A stretch of DNA of 25,946 bases from Desulfovibrio sp. (GTDB lineage: Bacteria; Desulfobacterota; Desulfovibrionia; Desulfovibrionales; Desulfovibrionaceae): contig VSMX01000009.1 of the NCBI GenBank assembly GCA_009773975.1, forward strand, positions 1-25,946, written 5' to 3'. Numbering within the stretch: the first letter of the stretch is position 1; every line of letters begins with the position of its first letter. Both the position numbers and the translations under genes were made by a program. Shown here in pieces: positions 1 through 6,667 of this stretch. Below the pieces are notes generated by a model, which saw nothing but the letters and a program-made list of their open reading frames with translations, was not told the DNA's origin and made no database searches.

Positions 1-308
1 ACCGGCGTTTTTGTGAGCATATTGTAAAAATCGGCGTCAAAACGCAGAATGTCCTGGGTGGGACGCCAGGCGCCCATGACCTGCAGGTTTTTCGCCGCAA
101 AGACCTGCGCGTCAACGGGGCTTTTGGGCAAAAGCCTTTCCGTTACCGCGTTCCAGCCCGAAAGCGGCATAAAAACCCGCCTGTCCCAGCCGTCTTCCTC
201 TTCAGCGCGCATATAACGGTAATAATCCACCGTTTTCCAGACATCGGGAACTTTTGCGCTGAAAAAGTTCAGAAACTGGTTGGGCACGGATATTTCGGGA
301 CTTTTCAC
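1..308 (-). CDS. Unrecognised protein, N-terminal part (cut by window edge)
   Basis: An open frame starts at a GTG (308-306) four bases after a strong GGGAGG ribosome-binding site and stays open for 102 codons to the window edge. The peptide begins MKSPEISVPNQFLNFFSAKV (GTG read as Met) and is rich in aromatic residues (several Trp, Tyr and Phe). It has no signal peptide or membrane segment in the visible part. I do not recognise a family. It lies 155 bp downstream of cutD on the same strand. A possible separate promoter lies in that gap, so membership of the cut operon is uncertain. Confidence 0.6.
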   Translation of the reverse strand, partial: MKSPEISVPNQFLNFFSAKVPDVWKTVDYYRYMRAEEEDGWDRRVFMPLSGWNAVTERLLPKSPVDAQVFAAKNLQVMGAWRPTQDILRFDADFYNMLTKTP

Positions 309-417
309 CTTGCCTCCCTTGCCCGCCCGATGCAAGCGTTGATGTTCAACAAAATTCCAGACAATCCCTGCCTTGTATTATCGTAATAATAACCGCAAGG
401 CTTGCCAGGCTGATTCC

Positions 418-447
418 CTGATAGCCGGCAATTGTTTGTCTTGTCAA
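418..447 (-). promoter_or_regulatory. Possible sigma-70 promoter before the left-edge gene
   Basis: On the minus strand a perfect TTGACA (447-442) is followed after 18 bases by TATCAG (423-418), which matches TATAAT at 4 of 6 positions. Transcription would start near 411, giving a leader of about 100 bases to the GTG at 308. The -10 match is only moderate. Confidence 0.3.
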
Positions 448-463
448 CGGATCGGTCAGATTT

Positions 464-1378
464 TCAGTGCCTGACAATAGCGGCCCTGATGCCGTGTTCG
501 CCGAACATGGCGACGGCTGTCTGCAAAAACTCATCGTCAACAGCCGCGTCCCGCCCAAGCCTGTAATCTTCTCCCAGCTGGGCATATTTGTGGACGCCAA
601 GCTTGTGGTAAGGCAAAAGATCCACACCCGAAAAGTTTTCCCTGTGCCGCCATTTTTCCAGAAAAACGGCCCGCGCTTCAATTTCGGCCAGCGCGGCATT
701 ACAACCCTCTATCAGCGGCATGCGAACGCGAACCTCATGCCCATTATCGAGAAGCCACGCAAGATTTGCGAGTATTGGCGCATTGTCTGCCCCGGTAAGC
801 CGCAGGTGGCTGTCCTTATCCGTATGCTTGATATCATACAGAAAAATATTGACGTGGGGCGCGATCCTGCCGATGACATCGTGGCTGGCAAAGCCGCAAG
901 TTTCCATGGCTGTATGGATTCCGGCCGCACGGCAGGCCTTGAGCAGGTCAAGGGCCGCAGCCGGCTGGGCAAGCGGCTCCCCGCCTCCCAGGGTAACGCC
1001 GCCGCCGGAAGTATCGTAGAAAGCCTTGTCCTCAAGCACGATTTTCAGGATATCGGGCGTTTCCATGACGTTTCCGGCAAGCTTGAGAGCCCGTTGCGGG
1101 CATGCTTTCTGGCATTCGCCGCAGCCCGAGCATTTTTCCCGGGCTATCTTGTGCGCGCCGTTTTCCATGCCATGCGCCCCTGTCGGGCAAAGGCTGGCGC
1201 AAAGGCCGCAATGGTTGCACAGGGAGGCATTCCAGAGGATTTGGCAGGCATGGCTCTTGCCTTCGGGATTTGAGCACCACAGGCAGTTCAGGGGGCAGCC
1301 CTTGAAAAAGACAAGGGTGCGGATGCCGGGGCCGTCATAAATGCTGTATTTCTGGATATTGAAAAGGCGCGCAGGCAT
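464..1378 (-). CDS. cutD: Choline TMA-lyase activating enzyme (radical SAM)
   Basis: This is a glycyl-radical-enzyme activase of 304 aa. It uses S-adenosylmethionine and a 4Fe-4S cluster to install the glycyl radical on its partner lyase. The radical-SAM CX3CX2C motif is at Cys28, Cys32 and Cys35 (GCPLNCLWCSNPEG). Two ferredoxin-type 4Fe-4S motifs follow (Cys54/57/60/64 and Cys83/86/89/93), and the glycine-rich SAM motif GGGEP comes after them. This is the standard layout of the family. I chose the ATG at 1378 because MPARLFNIQKYSIYDGPGIR is the usual N-terminus of such activases; the ribosome-binding site before it (GGAAAAG) is weak. The frame stays open upstream to 1570, so an N-terminal extension through the repeat-rich gap is formally possible. 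Assignment as CutD rests on its position downstream of cutC. Confidence 0.9.
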   Translation of the reverse strand: MPARLFNIQKYSIYDGPGIRTLVFFKGCPLNCLWCSNPEGKSHACQILWNASLCNHCGLCASLCPTGAHGMENGAHKIAREKCSGCGECQKACPQRALKLAGNVMETPDILKIVLEDKAFYDTSGGGVTLGGGEPLAQPAAALDLLKACRAAGIHTAMETCGFASHDVIGRIAPHVNIFLYDIKHTDKDSHLRLTGADNAPILANLAWLLDNGHEVRVRMPLIEGCNAALAEIEARAVFLEKWRHRENFSGVDLLPYHKLGVHKYAQLGEDYRLGRDAAVDDEFLQTAVAMFGEHGIRAAIVRH

Positions 1379-1412
1379 ATCTTTTCCAAATAATGAAGAT
1401 AATATTTTCTTT

Positions 1413-1446
1413 ATAACATTTCCTGAATGATAACATTTCCTGAATG
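1413..1446. repeat. 17-bp tandem duplication
   Basis: The unit ATAACATTTCCTGAATG occurs twice in direct succession (1413-1429 and 1430-1446), identical in both copies. It lies just upstream of the cutD start. Confidence 0.9.
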
Positions 1447-1478
1447 GGAATATCCATTTCCAATGGATATTTCCATTC
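1442..1478. repeat. Inverted repeat, 17-bp stem and 3-base loop
   Basis: The left arm (1442-1458) and right arm (1462-1478) are complementary with one mismatch around the loop TCC. In RNA this would form a stable hairpin between the cutC and cutD messages. There is no T-run after it on the minus strand, so it does not look like a simple intrinsic terminator. Confidence 0.85.
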
Positions 1479-1514
1479 ATTTGCGCCGCCGTCATTTCAG
1501 CCGCAGGCAAGCTG
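1474..1514 (-). repeat. 41-bp dispersed repeat, copy 1
   Basis: This stretch matches 16664-16704 at 40 of 41 positions. Read on the minus strand it contains a short open frame beginning MTAAQMN. In this copy that frame continues in frame into cutD (it would start at 1495). Both copies lie upstream of a minus-strand gene. It may be a dispersed intergenic repeat family. Confidence 0.85.
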
Positions 1515-1587
1515 GGGGGGCCCCTGCCCCCCAACGGGGCGCGGGGCGGACCCCCGCAGCCAAACGACAAATCCGTTATAAAAATTA

Positions 1588-4017
1588 TCAGAAATCAGAA
1601 AGCATTGTCCGACTGATAATCTCGTTCTGGACATCCTGGCACAGCTCGACAAAGAAGGCTGAATAGCCAGCCACGCGCACGACAAGATCGCGGTAATCCG
1701 CGGGATTTTGCTGGGCTTGCAGCAGGGTTTCATTAGTCAGGTAGTTGAACTGCATTTCGCCATTGCCGAAAATACTGGCCGTGCGAATCAGCGAAATGAG
1801 GCTGTTGCGGCCTTCCGGCGTTTCCAGCAGGCCGGACATCAACTTGAAATTATGCACCTGGCCTATATTCATGCAATCGCAGCCAAGGCGGGAAACGCTC
1901 TTGATAATCGCGGTCGGGCCCTTGACATCCGACCCCTGGGATGGGCTGATGCCGTCCGAAAGCGGCTTCCAGGCGCGACGCCCGTTGGCCGAGGCCCCCG
2001 TAATCATGCCGAAGGGGGTATTGTTGGAAATCGAAAGCGTGCCGTGGCTGAGGGTTGAGTAAAGCGTGCGGATCTTGCGGTGTTCCCTTTCCGTAAATTC
2101 AATTATGTCGGCGGCAATGCTGTCGGCATATTCGTCATCATTGCCATATTTTGGCGCGGCCAGGCAATCGCGCCGAACAAGATCATAGCCCTCGAAATCC
2201 GCTTTCAGGGCTTCGTTGAGTTCTTCCAGCGTGTATTTTTTATCGTCATAAACCAGCTTGCGGATTGCCGCCATGGAATCCGCGTATGTGGCAAGGCCGC
2301 TCCAGACAACGCCAGGGCCAAAATTGTACATTGCCCCGCCGGCTGAAACATCGCGGCCATTTTCCATGCAGCCTTCGTACATGATGGACATCAGGGGCTT
2401 GGGCGCCAGTTCGCGCTGCACACGCTGGGAAATTACCGTGGCCGTGCCGGAAAGGCGCGTGATGTATTTAATCTGCTCCTTTACCGCGGCCTCGAATTTC
2501 TCATAGGTGTCAAATGCGGAAAGCGGCCCCATGTCCGGGCAGACCTGCTTGCCATACCAGAGCGGCACGCCGTGGTTGAGCACAAGCTCGATGGCCATCG
2601 GCCACTGCGTATAGGCGGTTGACGTCCACTGATAGAGCCGGCCGGCCTTTTGCGGCTCAACGCAGCCCATCAGGCAATAGTCCCTGGCGTCCTCGATGGA
2701 AACGCCCTTGGCCAGCATCATCTTGATATGGGTATCGTCAAAATGCACGGCCGGAAAGCCCATGCCAGCGCGAACCACATCGACAATCTTTTCCAGGTAT
2801 TCCCGCGGCGACTTGTTATGCACGCGCGTGGCAAGGGAGGGCTGGTAAATTTTCACATGGCGCACCGCATCCATCAGCAGGTAGGTCAGCTCGTTGGTGG
2901 CGTCATTGCCCTCGCGGGTCAGGCCGCCCACGCACATATTGACAAAGGGCTGGTAGCCGGCAAAAAATTTGGAGCTGCCCTCGGAGGTGATCCACATCAT
3001 TTCGCTCATCTTGATGAGCATGCAGCCGGCCAGGTCGAAAGCCTGGTATGGAGTCAGGCGTCCCGCTTCAAGATCGGCCTTGTAGAATGGATACATGTAC
3101 TGATCAACTCGTCCTATGGACATGCCGGTCTGGTTTTCCTCCACCACCAGGAGCGATTCCACTGTCCAGACAGCCTGGATGGCTTCCTGGAAGGTTTGCG
3201 GCGCATGCGCCGGCACCCGGGCGTTGACCCGCGCAATATTCTCAAGTTCGGCGCGGCGCCGCGGGTCGGTCTCCTTCGCGGCCAGGCTGGCCGCGTATTC
3301 GGACATGCGGCGCGCGTAAATCATTACGCCTTCCGTTGTCTCGATCACGGATTTGTAAAAGTAAATCTTGTCCAGATCGTCGGGATTGGCGTAATCCAGC
3401 ATTTTCAGATGCTCTTTGGCCTCGTTCAGGATATCAAGCATGCCCTTTTTCATAAGGATTACGTCATAACCGGGATTGGAATCGCCGCCGCCATTGAGGG
3501 CATGATAGGAGCAGTCGGAAACAAGGGATTCGCCGGAAAGCTCCCACAGGCCGGCTTCCCTGTACTGGGCCTCGCAGTATTCGTCCACCGACTTGCCCTG
3601 CCAGTAGGGGAAAATTTCCTCGCGCAAAATCTTTTTGTTTTCCTCGCTCACATAGAAAGGATCCTGCGGCCTTTCGCCGATTGTATCCAGTTCATCCCTG
3701 AGCCAGCGCCAGGAAATATCGGGCGAAAACGCGCCCGCGCGCGGGGCGCCGTTGGGCGCGCCAACAATCAGCTCATTGTCCTGGATTACCAGAGGAGCGG
3801 TTTCACAACAGCGCCTGAAGGCCCTGGCCCGCAAAAGAATACGCGGCAGCCCAGGGTTTTCCCGGTCGATTTGCGTAATTATCCTGGCCCGGTGGATTGT
3901 TATCGAAGGCTTTTGCAGAAGATAATTCATCTTCAAGAGCTTGTGGCGCCGCGTTGGGCCGTCGGGCACATCATAAGGCTCGTCATTTATACAGGCTTCA
4001 TCAATTACCTGGGCCAT
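1588..4017 (-). CDS. cutC: Choline trimethylamine-lyase (glycyl radical enzyme)
   Basis: This 809-aa enzyme cleaves choline to trimethylamine and acetaldehyde. The residues known to bind choline or act in D. alaskensis CutC (Tyr208, Asp216, Phe395, Cys489, Glu491, Thr502, Gly821) all appear here at a constant offset of 37: Tyr171 and Asp179 (YHALNGGGD), Phe358, Cys452 and Glu454 (GCVEPQ), Thr465, and the radical glycine Gly784 (RVAGYS). This separates it from the propanediol, glycerol, isethionate and pyruvate members. It is about 37 residues shorter at the N-terminus than the 846-aa D. alaskensis protein, a part that is dispensable for the enzyme fold. The ATG at 4017 follows a clear CAGGAGA site. 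It is the fourth gene of the leftward operon, 69 bp after gcvH, and depends on CutD for activation. Confidence 0.94.
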   Translation of the reverse strand: MAQVIDEACINDEPYDVPDGPTRRHKLLKMNYLLQKPSITIHRARIITQIDRENPGLPRILLRARAFRRCCETAPLVIQDNELIVGAPNGAPRAGAFSPDISWRWLRDELDTIGERPQDPFYVSEENKKILREEIFPYWQGKSVDEYCEAQYREAGLWELSGESLVSDCSYHALNGGGDSNPGYDVILMKKGMLDILNEAKEHLKMLDYANPDDLDKIYFYKSVIETTEGVMIYARRMSEYAASLAAKETDPRRRAELENIARVNARVPAHAPQTFQEAIQAVWTVESLLVVEENQTGMSIGRVDQYMYPFYKADLEAGRLTPYQAFDLAGCMLIKMSEMMWITSEGSSKFFAGYQPFVNMCVGGLTREGNDATNELTYLLMDAVRHVKIYQPSLATRVHNKSPREYLEKIVDVVRAGMGFPAVHFDDTHIKMMLAKGVSIEDARDYCLMGCVEPQKAGRLYQWTSTAYTQWPMAIELVLNHGVPLWYGKQVCPDMGPLSAFDTYEKFEAAVKEQIKYITRLSGTATVISQRVQRELAPKPLMSIMYEGCMENGRDVSAGGAMYNFGPGVVWSGLATYADSMAAIRKLVYDDKKYTLEELNEALKADFEGYDLVRRDCLAAPKYGNDDEYADSIAADIIEFTEREHRKIRTLYSTLSHGTLSISNNTPFGMITGASANGRRAWKPLSDGISPSQGSDVKGPTAIIKSVSRLGCDCMNIGQVHNFKLMSGLLETPEGRNSLISLIRTASIFGNGEMQFNYLTNETLLQAQQNPADYRDLVVRVAGYSAFFVELCQDVQNEIISRTMLSDF

Positions 4018-4086
4018 TTTTCATTCTCCTGATGCTTGAATTGGATCATCATGCGACCGCATCCATAAAAACAAACCGGCAAATTT

Positions 4087-4482
4087 CTACCCCAACGACG
4101 CCCTGTATGCTTCCGCATCCATTAGCTTGTCCACATCCGCGGCATTGGCCGGCTTGATTCGCGCAAGCCAGCCCGCGCCGTAGCAGTCCGCGTTCACTGT
4201 TTCGGGCGCGTCCTCAAGATTGGCGTTGACCTCGATTATTTCGCCATCAACAGGCATGAAAAGCGCATTGACCGTCTTGATGGATTCTATGCTCCCGAAT
4301 TCATCGTGCCCCTTGAGGGCATTGCCTTCGGACGGCAAGTCAACGTAGGCCACTTCGCCAAGCTGATCCTGGGCATAATCGCTTATCCCCACAAGCCAGG
4401 AATCGCCATCCGGCATAATCCACACATGTTCCCCTGTATAACGCCTGTCGCCAGGCAAATTGAGTTCGGCTGCCGTTTTCAT
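4087..4482 (-). CDS. gcvH: GcvH-like lipoyl carrier protein
   Basis: This 131-aa protein has the hammerhead lipoyl fold of glycine cleavage H protein. The lipoylation lysine is Lys69 in GSIESIKTVNALFMPVDGE, and the preceding YTGEHVW and GISDYAQDQLGEVAYVDLP segments are typical of the family. In the glycine cleavage system it would shuttle the aminomethyl group between GcvP, GcvT and Lpd. No gcvT or gcvP is present in the window, and the gene sits between lpd and cutC, so a separate role as a dithiol carrier is possible. The ATG at 4482 shares its first base with the TAA stop of lpd (TAATG), implying translational coupling. The ribosome-binding site AGGGGG is inside the end of lpd. The family is clear; the partner process is inferred. 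Confidence 0.88.
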   Translation of the reverse strand: MKTAAELNLPGDRRYTGEHVWIMPDGDSWLVGISDYAQDQLGEVAYVDLPSEGNALKGHDEFGSIESIKTVNALFMPVDGEIIEVNANLEDAPETVNADCYGAGWLARIKPANAADVDKLMDAEAYRASLG

Positions 4483-5903
4483 TATTTTCCCCCTTTGCAA
4501 GAAATTAAGGCTCCGCGCGCGGCTTCCCACATGCCTTCCGCAAGCGTTGGATGGGCATGAATGGTCGAGGCCAGTCCCTCAAGGCTGACGGCCGCATTTA
4601 TGGCAAGCGTGGCTTCCGCCAGAATGTCGGAAGCATGAGCGCCGGCAAGCTGGACTCCGAGAATCGCGCCGTCGTCGCCATTCGCGATAATCTTGAAAAA
4701 GCCCGGCAGCTCGCCCATGGCCTGGGCCTTGCCCAGTTCGCGGACCTGCGTTGTGCCGCATGCCACATTGGCATATTTTTCCCGCGCCTGGCTTTCGGAA
4801 AGCCCGACGCAGCCTATTTCCGGCCCGGTAAAGATGGCGGAAGGAACCGCGCTGTAGTCCATGCGCCCATCCCCTCCGGCCAGGCCTTCAACCACGGCCA
4901 GGCCTTCGACGGCTGCGACATGGGCAAGCATGATGTGGGAAGGCCCCAGGATGTCGCCGGCAGCGTAAATGCCGGGCACGGATGTGCGCAAATGGTCATC
5001 GGCCTCAATCCAGCCGCGCCTGTCGGTTTTTATGCCGCATTCGGCAAGGCCGAGGCCTTCCGTGGCGGGACTGCGCCCAACGGTTACAAAGACCATATCC
5101 GCGGACAGGGGCTGTTCCCTGAAAGGCGCTTTCTGCTCCGCAAAGGGCGAGGCCGCCAAGGTGCCAAGCACCTGGCCATCCTCCACCCGAACATCCTTCA
5201 GTGTGGCCGCGAGATGCATTTTTATCTTGCGCTTGCGCATTTCCCTGGACAGCAGGGAACTGATATCGGCATCAATGCCGGGAATGGGCAAGAGGCGCTC
5301 CTGTCCTTCAACTATTGTTACCTCGCTGCCGAAAGCGCGGAAAATACAGGCCAGCTCGCAGCCAATTACCCCGCCGCCCACAATGAGGAGCCGCCCGGGG
5401 ATGTTTTCCAGTTCCAGCGCGTCGGAGCTGCTGAGAATGAATTTGTGGTCAAAGGGCAGCCCTGGCAGCTCCAGTTCGCGCGATCCGGCCGCGATCAGGA
5501 TGGCATCGCAATCTGTTTCGACAAGCCCGCTTTCACCGCGCACAACAATTTTGCCTGGGCCCTGGATTTGGGCCTGGCCATGCAAAAGCTCAATGCCCAG
5601 GCTTGCGGCCGTCTTTTGCAGGCCGCCGCGCAATGTGTCGATAACGCCATTCTTGCGTTTTTTGACCAGGGCCGGATCAATAGCGGGAGAAGCGCAGCCC
5701 GTCACACCGAATTCCGCCATGCGCCTGGCCATGTCTAGGGCATCCGCGCTGGCCCGCATGGTTTTTGTCGGAATGCAGCCATGATTCAGGCAGGTTCCGC
5801 CAAGGGATGATTGTTCCGCAAGAGTAACCCTCATGCCGCGCCGCGCCGCGTCAAATGCGGCCGTGTAGCCGGCAGGGCCGCCGCCAATTATGACCAGATG
5901 CAT
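4482..5903 (-). CDS. lpd: Dihydrolipoyl dehydrogenase
   Basis: This 473-aa FAD flavoprotein transfers electrons between dihydrolipoyl groups and NAD. It shows an N-terminal FAD-binding GGGPAG motif, the redox-active disulfide Cys38/Cys43 in GGTCLNHGCIPTK, a second nucleotide-binding motif VGGGVIGCELA, the FAD motif GIYAAGDI, and the C-terminal HPTLAE catalytic His-Glu pair near residues 451-456. I chose the ATG at 5903 because GGGAG lies five bases before it; an upstream TTG (5915) overlaps that site and is less likely. The gene follows the OsmC gene by 44 bp and overlaps the lipoyl carrier by one base. These two neighbours suggest it reduces or oxidises that specific lipoyl protein rather than a 2-oxoacid dehydrogenase. 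Confidence 0.95.
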   Translation of the reverse strand: MHLVIIGGGPAGYTAAFDAARRGMRVTLAEQSSLGGTCLNHGCIPTKTMRASADALDMARRMAEFGVTGCASPAIDPALVKKRKNGVIDTLRGGLQKTAASLGIELLHGQAQIQGPGKIVVRGESGLVETDCDAILIAAGSRELELPGLPFDHKFILSSSDALELENIPGRLLIVGGGVIGCELACIFRAFGSEVTIVEGQERLLPIPGIDADISSLLSREMRKRKIKMHLAATLKDVRVEDGQVLGTLAASPFAEQKAPFREQPLSADMVFVTVGRSPATEGLGLAECGIKTDRRGWIEADDHLRTSVPGIYAAGDILGPSHIMLAHVAAVEGLAVVEGLAGGDGRMDYSAVPSAIFTGPEIGCVGLSESQAREKYANVACGTTQVRELGKAQAMGELPGFFKIIANGDDGAILGVQLAGAHASDILAEATLAINAAVSLEGLASTIHAHPTLAEGMWEAARGALISCKGGK

Positions 5904-5947
5904 GCTAACTCCCAATTTTTAATTATAGCGGGCACATATCAGACGGA

Positions 5948-6385
5948 TTAATCGTCCGGGCATTCAAGTTCAAGATTATATTCAATGGGAAATGCCGCTT
6001 CAAGCGAGGCCGAAATCAGGCAGCCATGCCGCAGGACCCTGGCCACGCGCTCGAAAATTTCCTCGTTTTCCGAATCCATGTGAACGACAATATCCAGCCT
6101 TATGCCAAGGATGCGGCTCTGGCCCTTGTCGTTGGCGCCGGCGCTGACCGTGGCCTTCGCGTCAATGGCGTCATATTTCGCGCCGCGTGTTTCAAGCGCC
6201 TTGTCCAGGGCGGCAACATAGCAATAAAGCACGGATGCCCCAAGCAGCTTCTTGGCCGACCCGGCCCTTTCTTCTTCGGGGAGCGCGTTGTTGTCAACAT
6301 GAATTTTGCCGAGCGCCTGGCTTTCCATATCCAGGTCGATCAGGGGGCCCTTTCTTTGCAGGGAAACTGTAATTTCCTGGGACAC
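5948..6385 (-). CDS. OsmC-family thiol protein
   Basis: This 145-aa protein has the OsmC/Ohr layout. The two reactive cysteines are Cys55 in LGASVLYCYVAAL and Cys122 in RHGCLISASLEAAF, close to Cys59 and Cys125 of E. coli OsmC. Family members reduce organic hydroperoxides through a Cys-Cys disulfide, and Ohr-type members are regenerated by lipoylated proteins and Lpd. The next two genes of this operon encode exactly such partners. The GTG start at 6385 follows AGAGGA; the upstream frame stays open but has no comparable start. It is the first gene behind a sigma-54-type promoter. Substrate is unknown; peroxide detoxification is the family expectation. Confidence 0.88.
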   Translation of the reverse strand: MSQEITVSLQRKGPLIDLDMESQALGKIHVDNNALPEEERAGSAKKLLGASVLYCYVAALDKALETRGAKYDAIDAKATVSAGANDKGQSRILGIRLDIVVHMDSENEEIFERVARVLRHGCLISASLEAAFPIEYNLELECPDD

Positions 6386-6427
6386 GGTGCAATCCTCTTG
6401 TTGCTTGTGAATGGATGACTTTTGCAA

Positions 6428-6443
6428 AGCATGATTTATGCCA
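6428..6443 (-). promoter_or_regulatory. Sigma-54 promoter of the osmC-lpd-gcvH-cutCD operon
   Basis: On the minus strand the sequence TGGCATAAATCATGCT has GG and GC separated by exactly 10 bases and matches the -24/-12 consensus well (TGGCA at -24, TGCT at -12). Transcription would start near 6417, 32 bases before the GTG of the OsmC gene. The adjacent divergent gene encodes a sigma-54 activator. Confidence 0.8.
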
Positions 6444-6616
6444 AACCTTGCGGCCAATCCGGAGGCAGCCATAACCGCCCGAAAACAGCGCCCGATTTGC
6501 GGCCAGGGCCAAAAAAAGCGTTTGCGGCCTTGCCGGAAAGGCCGACGGCAAGGTTTTTTGTGGTCTGGTACGATTTGTGAAATAATGTACGCAAATACTT
6601 TATTTCGGCTTGTTAT

Positions 6617-6632
6617 GAGACATTTTTGTCGC
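6617..6632. promoter_or_regulatory. Palindromic activator site A
   Basis: GAGACATTTTTGTCGC fits a GCGACANNNNTGTCGC palindrome and is identical to site C (10932-10947) over 14 bases. It is centred about 207 bases upstream of the predicted start of the osmC operon and close to the start of the regulator gene. Confidence 0.7.
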
Positions 6633-6637
6633 ACGCC

Positions 6638-6653
6638 ATGACAAAAACGTCGC
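6638..6653. promoter_or_regulatory. Palindromic activator site B
   Basis: ATGACAAAAACGTCGC is a second, weaker copy of the palindrome, placed 21 bases (two helical turns) from site A so that both face the same side of the helix. It ends 14 bases before the regulator start codon, so binding could also repress the regulator gene. Confidence 0.65.
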
Positions 6654-6667
6654 ACCGGAGAGGGCAA

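Larger units (their letters stand above)
1379..1587. other. cutC-cutD intergenic region rich in repeats and hairpins
   Basis: These 209 bases separate two genes that must be co-expressed. From left to right they hold a 17-bp tandem duplication (1413-1446), a 17-bp stem hairpin with a 3-base loop (1442-1478), a 41-bp repeat shared with 16664-16704, and a very G/C-rich self-complementary block (about 1511-1560). A transcript leaving cutC would cross the GC-rich structure first. No separate gene is evident. Confidence 0.8.

Noticed and set aside
1588..4017. Reading the glycyl radical enzyme as isethionate sulfite-lyase or another sulfonate lyase
   Set aside because: A sulfonate role is common in this bacterial family, but all choline-pocket residues of CutC are present at a constant offset and a BCCT carrier is linked.
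2650..4032. A 460-codon open frame on the plus strand opposite cutC
   Set aside because: It is the shadow of a GC-rich, strongly conserved gene on the other strand; its translation shows no domain and no ribosome-binding site.
4087..5903. A glycine cleavage system operon
   Set aside because: Only the H protein and Lpd are present; no aminomethyltransferase or glycine decarboxylase is encoded in the window.
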